A DNA stretch of 64,000 nt, taken from the NCBI GenBank assembly GCA_004123355.1, contig SCHM01000008.1, forward strand, positions 987,501-1,051,500, read 5' to 3'. Under the pieces are notes generated by a model. It saw only the letters and a list, made by a program, of their open reading frames with translations. It had not been told where the DNA came from and searched no databases. A program made the translations under genes and the position numbers. The DNA comes from Amphirosellinia nigrospora (lineage: Eukaryota; Ascomycota; Sordariomycetes; Xylariales; Xylariaceae). This document shows positions 1 to 15,738 of this stretch, one piece after another (position 1 is the first letter of the stretch; the number at the start of each line of letters is the position of its first letter).

Positions 1-2878
1 AAAAAATAATAAATAATAAATAAAAAGCAAATAGTAGTCGATTTAAAAGTATTAATTTATTAGTTATATTAAACATTTAATTTATATTAATATAAAAAAC
101 ATTATAACAAATATTTAAAATAAATTTATATTAACCGTATTTAATATAATAGCTTTTTTTTATTAGTTATTAATATATTTAAATATAAAAAATAAATAGT
201 TATTATATTGCTAAAAAGCTTAAAAAATATTAAACGTTATATTAATAAGCTTTAAAAATAGTTTTGCTTTTAAATAAAAGTTTATAAATATTAGATTAAA
301 AAACTATTAATTATTTTATAAAATATATATAAATAATATTATTATATTTAATAATTTAGAAAAAAAATATTTACATATTTTAAAAAGTACTAAAAAATTT
401 TAAAATATAAGCTTTATTTTATATTTAAAAATTATTCTATAAATATTTAGCTATTAATTTGCTCGGACTACGGGTTAATAAATTTAATAATATATTACAA
501 AAACAAAAAAAGCTATTAAAAAATAATGTTCTTATAAATATTAAATAAACTTAAAATATATATCGGTATAACTATATAGCTATAAGTATATTTTTAGTTT
601 AGTAAAAAGTTAAGCTATTATAATTTTAAAAAATAATAATACTAGTAAAATATATAAAACTAATAATATATTAAAAAATAAACTAAAACGAAAAAAAAAA
701 ATATTTTATTAAAAATTTATACTAATAAAATTAAAACTTAAAGCTTTAATATTTATAAAATAATTTAATATAAAAAACATATTAATGTATTAAAATTATT
801 TATAATAAACGTTTTTAAAAAAATATATTACTTAAAAAAACTATAAGATTATAATTTTTTATTTAGCCGATAAATAAAACGAAAGCTTATTTTAAAAATA
901 ATATATAGCTAATTTTATTTTTTAGCAAAATATTTAAAAAAAAAAAAATATATTAAACTATAAAATTAAAAGTTTTATATTAATATAAACTTATTAATAA
1001 TTTTAGCCTTAATTATAATTATACTAAAAAAAAGTTATAATATTTATAAACTATAAGCTATATAAAATAGCCCGGCAAAAAAATATATAATAATAAATAT
1101 TATAAAATAAATCCTCGACTAACTAACGTATTAATATATTTTAACTAATATTAATTAAACATAATAATATTAAAATATATAACCTTATATTAAATACTTT
1201 TTTAAACTATTTATTATTAAAATAACAAAAACACTAAAAAAGCTAATAACTAATATAAATCCGAGCTAAACAATATAGCGCGCTATTTCGCTTATTTAAC
1301 AAACGTACTTAAATAAATAATAAAATTAAAAAAAAACTTATTAATAGCTACCCTAAAATAATAAGCTAACTAAAATTATAGCTACTTTTAAAAAACTTAA
1401 AAACTATTAATTCGAACTAAACAACAATAAATTACTATATTATATTTTATTTAAAAGCAAAAAAAGCTAATTATTTTAAAAAGCTATATCGAAAACATTT
1501 TAAAAATAATATATAACTAAAAATATTATTTTAGTATTAAATAATAATATTAAAAACTAGAAAAATTATTATTCGAAATATAACTAAAAAATTAAAAAAT
1601 ATTTTTATTATTAATAATAAACAAAAAAAAAAAAAAAGTTTACTATAGTTTATAATAACCGAGCTATTTTTTTTATATAATAATAATAGATTTTATAATT
1701 AAACTACTAATAATATTTATTAATATATTTTATAAAAATTAAACAGCTTTAATTTTTATAATACTTTATTAACATTATATATAAATATAGTAAAAAAATA
1801 TTATTATATAAATAACTCGAAATATATAATAAAACATTAAACAACCGTTATAGCTAAAGCATTTATAGTAATAAACTAAGGTATTCTAAAGGTTATTATA
1901 ATTAAAAACGTTAAATTATTTAAATTTTTAAATAATATTATTTTTAAAATAAATATATAGCTTAAAATATTTATTTATTATATTTATAACTATAAACAAT
2001 TAAAAAAAAAAATTAAAACGTTAAAATAGCTATATAATTTTATTATTTTAATTTTAATATTTTTTAAATAAAAATATTATATTTATAATATATATATAAT
2101 ATAAAGTAAAAAAATATTAAAACGATTATTAAACAAAATAGTTTTAGATTTAAACTAGTTATACTATTATTTATAATAAAAGTTTTATAAATAGTAATAA
2201 ATTATAAAGCAATAAAAAAATATAATAAAACGTATTTTTATAAATATAATATAAAAATAAAATATATTTTAAACTATATAAAAATTATTTATTAAATAAA
2301 CTACTAAAAAATAATTATAGCAAAAAGTTAAACTTTTAATTATTATAAAAAAAGTAAAAAACTTAGTATATAAATTTAATTTTCCGAAATATTAGAAAAT
2401 TTATTATACGGTATTTATTATTTAATTATATTCCGGACTTAAAACTATATAATAAATAACAACTAAAACCTAGCTAAATATATATAAATAATAATAATAA
2501 CGAATAATAATCTTATAAAATCGAGAAACTATTTAACCGCCGAATAAATAAATAAAACAGATAATTAATATTAAAATATTTAATTAAATAAAAAAACTAT
2601 ATATTAATTTATAACTAATAATATTTATAAAACGTTTTAATATAAAACGTAAAAAAAATAATCTATAAATATAATAAACGTAATAAAATAACTAAAATTA
2701 AGCTTAAAGCTAAGCTTAAAAATATTAATTAAAATATTAATATAATAAATAACGAAATAATAACTAACTAAAAAAAAATTAACGTTATTCCTCGAATAAA
2801 TATTTAAATATAGCTAAAAAATTTAAAATAAATAACTAAATAGCTAGCTATATATATAATAAGCTTTACTAAAGATAG

Positions 2879-3073
2879 TGTAGTATTAAGTTTATATTAA
2901 GTGATAAAAAAGGAAACAGGTATTAGGTAAAGCTCTTGCCGGAAGTAGGAGACTTATTTAGTCCTTAGTTTCTTTATTTAATTTATAGGACTAGATTCTA
3001 TTTATCAGTAGAGTAAGCTTTACTTTATAGTAGGAACCCTTTACGGGGTTACCCCCTTTATTAAAGTATAATA
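2879..3073. repeat. Left LTR of the degraded element, heavily mutated copy
   Basis: Matches 11612-11807 along its whole length. Nearly all differences are C/T or G/A transitions with the T or A in this copy, so this copy carries more RIP-type changes. It keeps recognisable blocks such as GTAGGA, the ggggtt/accccc stem and the ttaaagtata end. Confidence 0.7.
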
Positions 3074-6000
3074 AGTACTGGCTTTAAAAAAAAATTATTA
3101 TTACTTTTAATAACTTTAATATTATATTTAAGCTAATATATAATATTAAAGTATTTATTAATATAAATTTATTATTTTAATTTATTTTTTGTAGCGAAGT
3201 TTATTTTTTAAGGACGACCGCGGGGTTGTTTGCTGGGCTAAGCTATAGTAGCTATAGTTTTTTTTTTTTTTTTTTAATTTTAGGTTTATTACTTGCTTAA
3301 AACTAGTATTTTTTAATTAAATTTTTAAAGTTTTTTAATTATTATTCTAATTTTTTAATTGTTTTTATAATTATAGCTTTTATTTTATTAAATATTAGAA
3401 GCTAATATGATTATAGTTTAATTAATATTATAAGATAATTTTTATTTCGAAAAAATTACTGTTTTTTTTAAAATTAAGTTAGTTATTAAAAATTAAACTA
3501 AAAAGAAAATTTATCGGTAAAAAAGATTTTTATTATTTTATTTAAAAAATAAATAAGCAATAAAAATAACAGAGTATATTTTAAAAGTTTTAAAAAAATT
3601 TAGTTTATAAATAAAATATTTAATTTAATTTTTAATTTTTTAAAAATTAATATATATTAAAAGAACTTTTTAAAAAGTTTATTTAAAAAATAGTAATTAT
3701 AATATAGCTATAAATATATTTATTTTTTTTTTAAATTTTATTAGTTTATATTTTTAGTTATAATATTTAGCTTTTAATAAAATAAAATTTATAGCTAATT
3801 TAGTATTTTTATATAATACTTATATATAAAACGTAAGTTTTTATATTTAATATATTAACTTTTATTAATATATTATTAGGTTTAAAAAATCGGAAACTAA
3901 ATAGCTATTTATAAGGCGAAAATTTAATAAAATCTAAATAAATATTATTAAAATTTTACTATAAAGATAAAAGTAAATTAATTTAATTTTTTAAAATACT
4001 TAAAGTTATAGTACTAAATAATAATCTTTATAATTTAGTTTTTATTCTAAAAGACTTTTTTTAAAAGTAAAAAGTAGTTATAAAAAGCTTAGTTTTTTAT
4101 TTTTTATAATTTTTTTTAAAAGTTTAAAGTAAATTTATAATTTTAATCCAAAATAATACTAATAAGTAATTTTTAATTGTTTAATAATAGCTATATAACT
4201 AATACGGCTATTAATTTTTTATAGTATATTTTTTATTGCTTAAAATAAATAAAGTTTTTTTTAAAATAGTATACGTTATAAATATTAGCGTATTATAATA
4301 GTTATAACTTTTAATTTATTAAAGTATATTTATTAAAAAAATTTTAAATAAGCTAATAATAAAATTAAATAAAATAGTTTTTATAAGTTTAATATTTTTA
4401 AAGCAAATAAGCTAATAGTTATTATAAAGTTTTTTATAACTAATAGCGTATGTTTTATAATTATATAATATTTAATATAAACTATTATTTTATATGTTTT
4501 TAAATAAATAATATAAAGTTCTAATTTTTTTAGTATATATTATACGCCGAAATAATATTTATTGTTATAAATTATTTATATAAATATATTTATTTATTAA
4601 AGATATATATTATATTTGTTTTTTTATTTATATTATAAAATAAATCTTTAATAATTATAAATAAATAGCTAGAGTACGAAAATATTTTATTAATAATTTT
4701 ATTATTTTTATAAATAGCGTATATATAACAATATTTAAGGTTTTTATTATAGTTAGTAATAATTTTAGCTTTTATTATTTATTAAGTATAGTTTTAAAGA
4801 TTATTTTTATAGTAAATTTAGTTAATTAAATTTAGTTTAAGATAAACTTTTTATTTAATCGTTTAATTTAATTATTATTATTATTTAGTTAAATATAGTA
4901 TAAAGTTAATTTAATATATTAAAAACGAAATTTAACTTATTAAATAGATAATATATTATAATTTATACTAAAACAAATAAATAAAAGTATTAATAAAACG
5001 TTTATTAGCTTAATTAATAAATATTATATTAAGTTTAGTTTAATTTAAAATGTTTTTAGTTATAAAATAGTTAGTTAATATTATAATAAAGTTTTGCGTA
5101 GTTTTAATTATAATACGTAGTTTTTTATATATTTATATTATATATATAACCTTTAATTTAAAAGTTTATAACGTAGTTTAGTATTTATAAAGTAATAATT
5201 TAAAAATATAACTAATAATATTTAAATATTTAGGATAAAATATTAAAACTTTATTAATAATCTTTATTTAAATAAAACTATAATACCGAAGCTTTTTCTA
5301 AAGATCTATTTATTTATATAAATAATTATTAAGCTAGATCGTAGTAATAAAAAAAAATATAATTATAGATTAAATTTATATAGCTTTAAATAAAAGCTTT
5401 TTTTTTCGGTCGGCTTATAATAAATAGATCGATAATAAGCTTATTATTTTTTAAAATTATTTATAAATAAATACAATTTAATTTATATTTTTTATAAATA
5501 ATTTTATTTTTTAACGTTATAAAGGTTTTATATATTATATATAGTATAAAAAAAAATTACGTAAAAATTTATTATTTAAAATATTATTTTAACGTTTTAA
5601 ACTAGTTTAAAAACTTTAAGTTTTAAAAAGTAGCTAATTGTTTAATAATAGTTAAATAACTAAAAACGTTTATTTAGAAGCTTAATAAATTAATAAAAAA
5701 ATAAACAAAAAAAAATTTCTTCGGAAATAATAAAATATAATAAAAACGAAATATTTTAAAAATAGCACGTAAGTAAAATAAATACTTTTTAGTAATATCC
5801 GAAAAAATAATAATATTTTAAATATATAATAGAATTTTTTAAAAGATTAAAGTTTTTTATTTATAAAATATTATTTAAATACTAGCGAATTATAAAAATT
5901 TATTAAAATAACTGTTAATTATTTAACTTTTTAATTTAATTATTATAAAATAATTATAATAGTTAAAATAAATACTAAATTAAAAAAAAAAAAAACAATA

Positions 6001-9000
6001 TTAATTATTATTTTATAAAGTTTGCTATAAATAAACCTAATAATTTTAAATTATAATAGGAGCGGATAATTATCTAGAACCGCTATTTTATTTAAAGCGT
6101 ATAAGTTAACCACCGGTTATAAATATAGTTATTTTTTTTTTAAGTTTAAACAATAAAAATAAAATACGTAAAAAGGGTTAAGCTATTAACTTATTTTATA
6201 TAATTTGGTTATATAGCTTGTTAAATATAATGTTTATTATTTTTTAATTATAGGTAAATAGCAAGTATAAACAATTATTTAGCTTTATTTTTGCTAATTA
6301 TTTATTAAAAGAATTTTTATTAATTTATTAATAAATATATTAATAATTTTTTAGTTAGTTTAGATTTTAAATATATTATTAATTAGTTAAAAATCGGTGT
6401 TTTTTAAATTATTTTTAATATAAATTAATTATTTATTAATATAATTATTTTTTCGATTTTAATTAATTTATAAATATTAAAAATTAAAATAATATTAAAA
6501 ATCTTTAGTTTTTATTTACTATTAAATATTTTTTTAAAACTTTATTTTATATTATACTTTTAACTATAAAATAAATTATATTTAATATAAAAATGCTTTT
6601 TTTTCGTAAAATATATTATATTTTTTTAATATATTAATAATATTAGCTATATTAGTTAGGATTATTATTATGTTTTTTTTTAAACGGTTAAATATACTCC
6701 GGTAATAATTACTTTAAACGTAAGGGTTATCGGGAAGTTTTTATTAATGCTAAAAATAATAAACATTTCTAGATTAGCTAGGACTTATATTTTAGTATTA
6801 GCGAAATTAGTACTTATTAATTAAAAAGCGCTTATATCTAGACTTAATTTTTAACTATAGCTACTACTATAGCTATTATTATAGCTTTTAAGTAACCTTT
6901 TTATATTATAAGTTTAAAATTAATATTAGTTTATTTAAAAATAAATCTAACATAAATACCTTTTAATATTACTTTTTTTTTTAGCAAAAAGTTGGTTATA
7001 ACTATATTAGTAGCGTAGTAAATTTAATAATAGCGGCTATACTATTTTTATATAAAAGTTTAAAAGCGAAATTTTAATTAAATAATAAAAATATATAAAT
7101 AGTTAGTGCTTTAATAATATATTTAAATTTAAATAATATATTTTTAAATAAAGTTATTTATATATATATAGTTGTATAAAAAAGTGTATTTTAAAAAGTA
7201 TTTTATAGTTATTTATATTAGTAAATATTATTATTAACCTTTATAATTAATTATAGCTCTTTATAAGCTAAAAAATTATTATTTAGTTATTTTAAGCTTA
7301 ATATTATCTTCGAATATTTATATAAATTTAATAATTATTATTAAAATAGGAAGACTATTAGCGTTTTTTTTATAATATAATAAAAAAACGTAGCTTAATG
7401 TTTATATTATACTTTTTATTATTAATATTTTTAACTTTATTTTTATAACGTATAACCGTATATTTTAAAGTATTTAAAAGCTTACGTATAATAATTATAT
7501 TTTATTTTAAAATTAAAACAAATAATAATATTTTTATTATTTTATTAGGTATAAATATTAACTTTTAAGTATAAAAAACGATTATTAAAAGATTTTTTTA
7601 TATTATTATTTATTTTATATAGCTTAAAAAACGTTTATATAATTATTAAAAAAATTAGAGCTAATTTAGCTTAGTTACTTTTAAACGTATTTTTTATATT
7701 ATAAATACGTTATTTTGTTTAAATAGCTATATAGGATTTTTAGCTATATAAAACTCGAAATAACAAAATAATATATTTTGTAATAAAAATAAAATAGCGT
7801 AATATAAACATATTTGTTTGTTTTTTACATAAAAGATTAAAATATAATTTGCTCGATTAGCTATATATTATATATATTGTACGTACTAGTTTCTTATATA
7901 TATTAAATTAAATATTTATTATAATATTTATAAATATTATTATAGTTTATTATAATAAATGTACTATTATTATTTTTAATTTATAAATTAAATAAATAAA
8001 TATAAAAAATTGTTTTTATTTTTATTAGCGAAATTAATATTATTTTTTTTTTTTAAATAAAATTAACATATTTTTTTTTATATTTTCTTTTTTAGTTATG
8101 CTTACGGTTATAATTAAACTTTCGTTTATAACTTTTTTTTTTTAAGCTAATAGTTTAGCGGTTTCGTTTTATTTTTATATTTATTAAACTAGTTATTTTG
8201 CTTAAAACTACGTTTAAATTTATTATATTTTTAATATAGTTTATTTTTAAAATATTTTTATAAATAGCTATTAAAAAGATTAGTTTTATTTTTATAACTT
8301 AAAATATATAATTTGCTAACTTTATAGTAAATTTAGGTGCTAGCAAAAATTATTTAATATTTAAGTTTATATAAGTTTAAATAAAAACTATAATATTATA
8401 TTAATTACGGTTTTTATTTAGCGTTTTTATTACTTAAATATATTATAATTTCTGCTAAATAAAAATAGTTATAGCTATTTTGTTACAAATAAAATATTTT
8501 AGCTTAAAACGTAATTAATTAAATAATTTTATAGCTTAAAAAGCTTATATAGCGAACTTATTAATAAGACTATTAATAATTACGGTTAATCTTTTTTATA
8601 TATATTAGTTTGCTCCGGTATTATTAGTTTGTTATTTTATTATATAATAATAAGTTTTAATAAAAACGTTTAAAATATAAATAATAATTGCTTATTATTA
8701 GTTTTTGCTAATTTTTTATTTTTTAAAAATAAATTAATACGTTTTACGAAATAAAATATATTTATAAAAATTAGCTTATCGTTATAAATTATTATATTTT
8801 TATCGTTAAAATTATCTTATTTTAAGTTAAACTAATTAATATTCGCTTTTTTAATTTTACTAGTTTATTATATTATAAAACGTTAGTTGATTTTTTTTTA
8901 AATATTAATTTTATTATATTTTTGTTTAACTTTATAAAAGTCTTACGTTAAAAATCTTTTAGGTTATATAATAAGCATAATAGTTTATATAGTTCGCGTG

Positions 9001-11611
9001 GTTAATGAGGAGTTTATTTAATATTATTTAGTTGTTTTAGTTCGCTAGTATTATTATTGTTACTATTATTGTTATTATTAGGATTTTTATAAAAATGCCT
9101 TAATAATAAGTTTTAAGTATAATTAAATATTAAATATTAAAAACTATTTATTCCTAAGTTTTATTAAACTATTAATATAATGTAAGGAATTTATTCGGCT
9201 TTTTTATATTAAACTAATCGGATAGTTAAAATTAAAGTTTTTTACCGATTGTTAGACCTATAGATTAAATCGTACGCTAGGATTTTATATTAGATATCCT
9301 TTAAGTAAAGGTTTTAAAATATTTTAAGGCATAAAAAATGCTAAGTATATACTTTTTATAAGTAGTATAAGTTGCGTTTAAATATATAGATTTTTTGGAT
9401 ATTTATATAAGGGTTAATATTATATATTTTTAGTTAGTTTAATATATATACTACTATTAGTGCTATATAAATTACTAGCGCTATATATGCTAAAAATATT
9501 AAATTATTATAAAATATATATTACTTAAAACGCTTAAGGTTTGATTAATATATATTTAATAGAAATATTAGTTAATATACGGGTAAAAGCAATAAAAATA
9601 ACTGTTTAAAAATAAGATTAATATATTAAAGGTTATTAGTTTAATATTACGGTTGTTTTTATTATAATAGTATTATTAAGTTGTTATACTATTATAATTG
9701 CTTAGCTAGTAGTAATATATTTTAATATTAATTGTTAACGTTTTTACTAGAAAAATATATTAATTATAGTTATATAGTAGCTATAACTAGCGTACTTATT
9801 AGCAATAATTTATATATTTAGTTAAATCGTTTATATAATAAGCGCGCGATATTTATTAATAGTATTTATATTTATATTTATAAAACTAGCTTAACGTACG
9901 GATAAACTAAAGTTTATTAGTTTAAAAATCGATTTAAAAATTAACTTTTAGCTTTTAATTCTAAAATTTTTTATTAACCTATTTTAACTTACAGCTAGCT
10001 TAGCTAATATTAATTCGATATTTTTAACTTTTTAGTTTATATTAATAATATTTGCTAATAAAATAAATAAATCTTTTCGAACTACTATTTAATATATAAT
10101 AATATTAAACTAATTATTTATTTATTTAAACTTTTTTTTAATAATTTTATATTTAAGTATTATTATTAAATTATTAAAAATAAATAGATAATTTTTACTT
10201 TTTAAACTATCTTTTTAAATAAGTTTTTAATTTATTATTTTAAAATTACAAACAAGTTTAAAATAAAAAATATACTAGGATTTAATATAAGTAGTTATAC
10301 TTTATACTTTTATTAATACATTAAAATCTAAGTATTTTATCTTAGAAATATAAATAAAAATTTAATTACTGCTAATAGTTTTAACAGCAAGTTAAAGTTT
10401 AGCGGTAATACTAGCTTAAATATTATAGCTTAATAAAGCGTAATAAAAAATAATATAAATCTTTTACTAAGTTTTTTCGTTAAAACTATTACGGGTTATT
10501 TAAACTATTATAATATATCGGGCTTAAATAATAATACTAATATAAAACTAGCTTTAATTAGCTTTAGTATTAAGTTTTTAATTAAAATTAAAACTTTATA
10601 TTTAATTATAAAGCTTTTAAGCTTTTAAAATAAACTATTAATTTTTTTTAATTTAGCTTTAATAATAATATCCGCTTTAGATTTTAAATAAATTTTAGTT
10701 ATAATTTATAAAATAGCTAACTAAAAAGAACTTATTAAAAATAATATAATTAAATATATTATATAAATATAAAAAATCTAAATAAATTTTAAAATAAAGT
10801 AATTATATAAATATATAATATTTATAATTAGCTATCCTATAATATATAATTAATTATTATAATTTGTACTTTCGCACCAAAAAATAATAAACTATATAAT
10901 AATTTAAAATATAATATAAATAAATAGTTTTGCCGGATTTATTAAAATTATTAAACAGTAATAAATTATAATAAGGAATAAATAACCAGTTTTTTATAAA
11001 AGTTATAAAATAACGTACGAAAAAACTAAAGTATAATATAGCTAAAATTATAAAATAATAACGTATTACTATAAACGTTAGCTTTAACCGGATATAGTTA
11101 GTATAAAAATAATAAAGCTATTTTAAAAATAATATTAAATATAAATATTTAGCTATAACTAAATTAACGCAATATTAAAAATTATAGCGTTAATATTAAA
11201 CTAAGAACTAATCGATTCGATATAAATTATTAGAAACTAATACTATTATATCTTATCCAAACTATACAAAGTTATAAAATAATAATATAATTTTTCTAAA
11301 TAAATAAATATTAAAGTATTTTATGCTTTTATTATTTTATTAAAATATAAATCGATATAAAATAACGTTAATATAAACTTTTTTAAACTTTTTTTATTTC
11401 ATTAAAATATAAATCGATATAAAATAAGCTAGCGTAAAGTTTAAATATTTTTAAAATATTATAAAAGTTATAAAATAATATAAAATATCGTTAAAGCGAT
11501 TAAAAATAACTATATAAATAAACTACCGGCTAAAAAAAACAAAACTAAAATAACTTAAAAATAAAAATTATAAAACTTACTACACTATTTAGTAAGCTTT
11601 ATTAAAAATAA

Positions 11612-11807
11612 TATAATATTAAGTTTATATTAAATAATAAAAAAAGAAGCAGGTACTAAATAAAGCTCCTACTAAAGGCAAGAGACTTACCTAGTCCCTA
11701 GCTTCTTTATTTAATCTACAGGACTAAACTCCACTTATTAGTGGAGTAAGCTCCACTCTGCAGTGGGGACCCCCTGCGGGGGTCACCTCCCTTATCAAAG
11801 TATAACA
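11612..11807. repeat. Right LTR of the degraded element, better preserved copy
   Basis: Partner of 2879-3073. It keeps GC-rich inverted repeats, including a 7-bp stem gaccccc-tgc-gggggtc and ctccac/gtggag pairs, and ends caaagtataaca, so the complementary strand starts with TG. Because LTRs are identical at insertion, the excess of T/A in the left copy shows unequal mutation after insertion. Confidence 0.7.
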
Positions 11808-14800
11808 ATATATAAAAAATAGCTAATATTTTAATAAAGTATTATAGCTTAAAAAAGCATACCTGCTTTATATAAAACGGTTATATATATTAGCAAAAAA
11901 AAAAGCAAATATACCGCTAAAACTAATATAACTATTTTTAATAATATAACTATTATTTAAATTAAAACTTACTAATTTATTATTAATATATATTTATAAT
12001 ATTACGCTGCTTTAATATTAATAAACTTTATTTTTTAGCGGCATTAGTTTTTAATAACGTTATTTATATAATTTTTAGTATAATATATATTTTTTAATAA
12101 ACTATAAATTTTAGCTACGTTATAGTTATAATAAAAAATATATATTTAAAATATTATATATTTTAAAATTATATATTTAATATATTATAAACTTAAACTA
12201 TATATTTAATAGTTTTTTTAACTTTTATAAATTTTAATCTAATTAATAACTAAATAATAATTATTAATATATATAATATTTAGCGTAAAATAAAATTAAA
12301 TAGCTTATATAATATTATAAAAATAAATAAAGCAAAAAATAAATTTAATTATTAACTATTTTTAAATAATAATTTTCTGTTTTTATTCTTAAAAATATAA
12401 TAAACTTAATTAAAAAGCAAAATAAAGCATAAATTATAAAACTATATAATAAAAAAACTATAAATAAATTAATATATTATTTTTTATTAAAACTTTAAAA
12501 ACTACGTTAATTATATTAATTAAACAAGCTAAAAAAAAATAAAATTTTTTTAATAATATTTTAAAATCCGAAAAATATTAAAAAATAGTTTTAATAATAG
12601 CTATACTATAACTATAAACAAACTTATAAATATTAATATAATAATTCGTTAAAATATAACTTATAAATAAACTATTTAATTATAAATTATAAATAAACGC
12701 TAAATATTAGTTTAATATTATATACGAAAAATTATTTTTAAAATAATAAAATAAAATAAATATTTATATTAAAAAACTAATATAAAATTTTAAAAAATGT
12801 TATATATTATTAATAATATTGCTAATAAATATAGAATTATAGCTAGCAAACTTAAAATAAACTACGCGCTATAAATATAAATAAATTTTCGCTAATTTAA
12901 TAATATTATTATTCCGAACTATTAAAAGCTTATGCTTATTAATATAATATAATATAAAAAAAGTTTAACTAGTAATATATATTATTATAAAACTATTAAT
13001 TATTTTAGCACTATTAATTATAGTTATAATATTATTATGTTTTATAAAAGTATTAATTATTTAATAAAAATTATTAGATTTTTTTAAGCCGTTTAATATA
13101 TTTAATTAGCAAAAAAACTAATTTATATAGATTTTATATAATATTATAATATTTAGTATAAATAACTTATAAAATATATTATTTAAATTAACTTTAATAT
13201 AATTAATAATAAACCGATCGATTTATATATAAAATATTACTATTATAAACGTAATAAATATTTATAAAAAATTATTATTTATAAAGCTAAATAAATTAGC
13301 AGCTTAATTATTATTAGTAAATATTATATTATTTATTAAAACAAACTAAATAATAGTTAATACGTTAACCTAGATATACGTATAATATTTAAAAAATATA
13401 TTTATACTATTGCTAATAAAAATTAACTAGCTATACTCCGCTAAGCCGGTCGATATTTAAACCGCTATAAATTAAAACATATAATAAATATTTATATATT
13501 TAATAATATTTAATATATATATTAAAGCAAATAAACGCGGCTATATTTGCGGCGTTTTACGATATAATAAATAATAGACTAATCGAAGCTAGAATCCGCG
13601 AAATTTTATAAAATACGATAAAATACGCCGGTTTATAAAATAAGCATATATTAATAAAAACGGTTAAAAAATTATAAACAAATATATTTTTTAATATAAA
13701 ACGTACTTAAATTATAGAACATAAAACTAAAAAAATTATTTAATAATAAATATAGCTATATAAACATTAATAAAAAACTATTTAAGCTTTAAATAATTAA
13801 ATAGCTTTATTTATAGCTAAATTAAATAATATCGAACAATATATATTTTTTATAGCAAATATAGCTAATACTTTAATTATTATTAAAAATAAACTATTAA
13901 CGCTAGTTATATTTACCGAACAAATAATAACTATTTAAATAATTATAACTATTTAACTAATTATAGCTAATATATTAATAAATAATTTATTAATAAATAA
14001 TTTATAAAAATAGTAGAATATATAGTTAAAATAAATATCTATATATTAACAAGCTATTTAAATATGCTTAACTATTAACTATTTATTTTATTAAAAATAC
14101 TTTAGCTATAAATATAAAAAATATTATTTAATTAACTAGAATTTATTAATTAAAGCTGCTTATTTTTAATAATAAAATAAGTAAAATTATTAGCTAATAA
14201 AGCTTTAAAATTAAAAACATTTAAAATTTATTAAACGTACGTATAATAATATTTAACTATTAGCTAATAGCTTTAAAGCTAAAAATATCTAAAATTTATT
14301 AAATATATTATAATTATATAAAAACTTTTTTTATTTAGCAAAATATACTTTTTAAAACTATTATTTCTTAAGACTATTATTTTTTTTATATTAATTAAAT
14401 ATATAGGATAAAAAATAAGGACGTTTCCTAATTTTTTTAAGGGGGGCAAAAATATTATAGCAACTAGCAACCGGCAAAAAATAAAAAATAGCTAATAGCC
14501 GGCAAACGGCTAGCAAGTAGCTAAATAGCTAATAACTAGTAATAGTTAATATAATAAAAAGGACAAGTTTTTTATAACTTATATTTTAATCGCTTAGATC
14601 GAGTGACAATAATAAAACTTATATGAATCTTTTATAATATGATACGATATTTTTTAAATAATAAGCACTAACTTTTTACTATAGTTATATAATGCTAGCA
14701 AAATTATCGTCGTTTTTTATATTTTTACGCGACTAAAGTTTAAAATATACTAGCGTTTTTAGTTAAGTTAAAAAAAACCGTGTTTTCGTATTAGCTTTAG

Positions 14801-15260
14801 TTTTTTTAGGGGGGTATATATGCTAGGATTACGTCCGCTAGGTCGGAGTCCGGTCATCTATTATATTATTAAAGTTAGCTAGCAATAATATATATATAGT
14901 TAGTTATAATACTTATTTAGATCGTTTTTATAGTTATTATTAACATTTTGCTTTTTTAATTATATTAGAATTAATTAATAGTTTATATCCGTTTTAATCG
15001 TTAAAAATATATAAAGCTTTTCGACTATAAAAATACTTAAATATTATATAAATATAAAAAGTCGGCGTTTATAATATTTTAATAAAAATATTTTATTTGC
15101 TTTTTAAAAAGCTTAAAATAAGAAAAGTCGGTAATAAACTCTTACTAATATATTTATAAATAGTCCGCTATAATAAAAGCAAACTATAATAAGCGGTAAA
15201 GCATATATTTATTTATATAAATACTTTAAAATATTTAAAAAGTACAATATAACAATCCGC

Positions 15261-15738
15261 AGTTGCTAACGCGACAATAGGTTAGCAGCTAAGATATTTT
15301 AAGTTAAATTAATATTGAGCTTATAATGGCCAATTCTAGACGTCTTGTGGCTGTTTTCTGGTTAGCTTAATATATGTGCAGGCCTGACGTAGGTGAGTGG
15401 CACAAGTGTGGCACTGACAAGCACTGCAGCGGGCACTGCGGCCCCCCCGCCAACCTGAATTGCATGTACACATATATAGATGTAGCACTAATAAGCACTA
15501 GCAGCTGCCCTAGCGGGCACTGTGTAAGAGTACCGACCTAGTCGGGACCGGCATAAAAGGTTAGCATAAAGTTAGCGCGAAGCATAAAAACAAAGTACCG
15601 TGGAAGCAACTACACGCGTTAATTGATGTTTACATATCCCTAGGTCTACTCATTAATATGCCTAGATCTTCTTTTCTTTACACCTTCGAATATATATAAG
15701 TATTCATTCTTGCAGCTTCTAGCTTTTTGAATTACAAG
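15261..15738. other. Non-coding edge of the first GC-normal island
   Basis: Composition becomes normal here. The only structure seen is a short imperfect direct repeat around gcgggcactg (15419-15440 and 15493-15524). No gene is visible before the start of the PD-(D/E)XK-like gene. Confidence 0.5.

Larger units (their letters stand above)
2879..11807. mobile_element. RIP-degraded LTR-type retroelement
   Basis: Two direct copies of a roughly 195-bp sequence (2879-3073 and 11612-11807) bound an 8.5-kb AT-rich interior, giving about 8.9 kb, a normal size for a fungal Gypsy or Copia element. Read on the minus strand the better preserved copy starts TGTTATA, a common LTR start, so the element may lie on the minus strand; this is inference. 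No gag-pol reading frame survives in the interior, and I could not identify a primer-binding site or target duplication. The similarity seems to reach about 20 bp left of each stated start, so the outer boundaries are uncertain. Confidence 0.65.
1..15260. other. AT-rich, RIP-degraded repeat block A
   Basis: Almost pure A/T sequence with scarce, short GC patches. TpA is everywhere and no ORF of convincing coding character exists on either strand. This is the look of fungal repeats after RIP (C-to-T on both strands). The only structure I can resolve is a pair of long direct repeats at 2879 and 11612 that read as LTRs. The rest is probably degraded transposon sequence whose families can no longer be read by eye. 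A slightly less AT-rich patch lies near 8990-9080. The block ends near 15260, where composition changes sharply. Confidence 0.85.

Noticed and set aside
14279-14470. 63-codon minus-strand frame in AT-rich block A
   Set aside because: Composition-driven chance frame.
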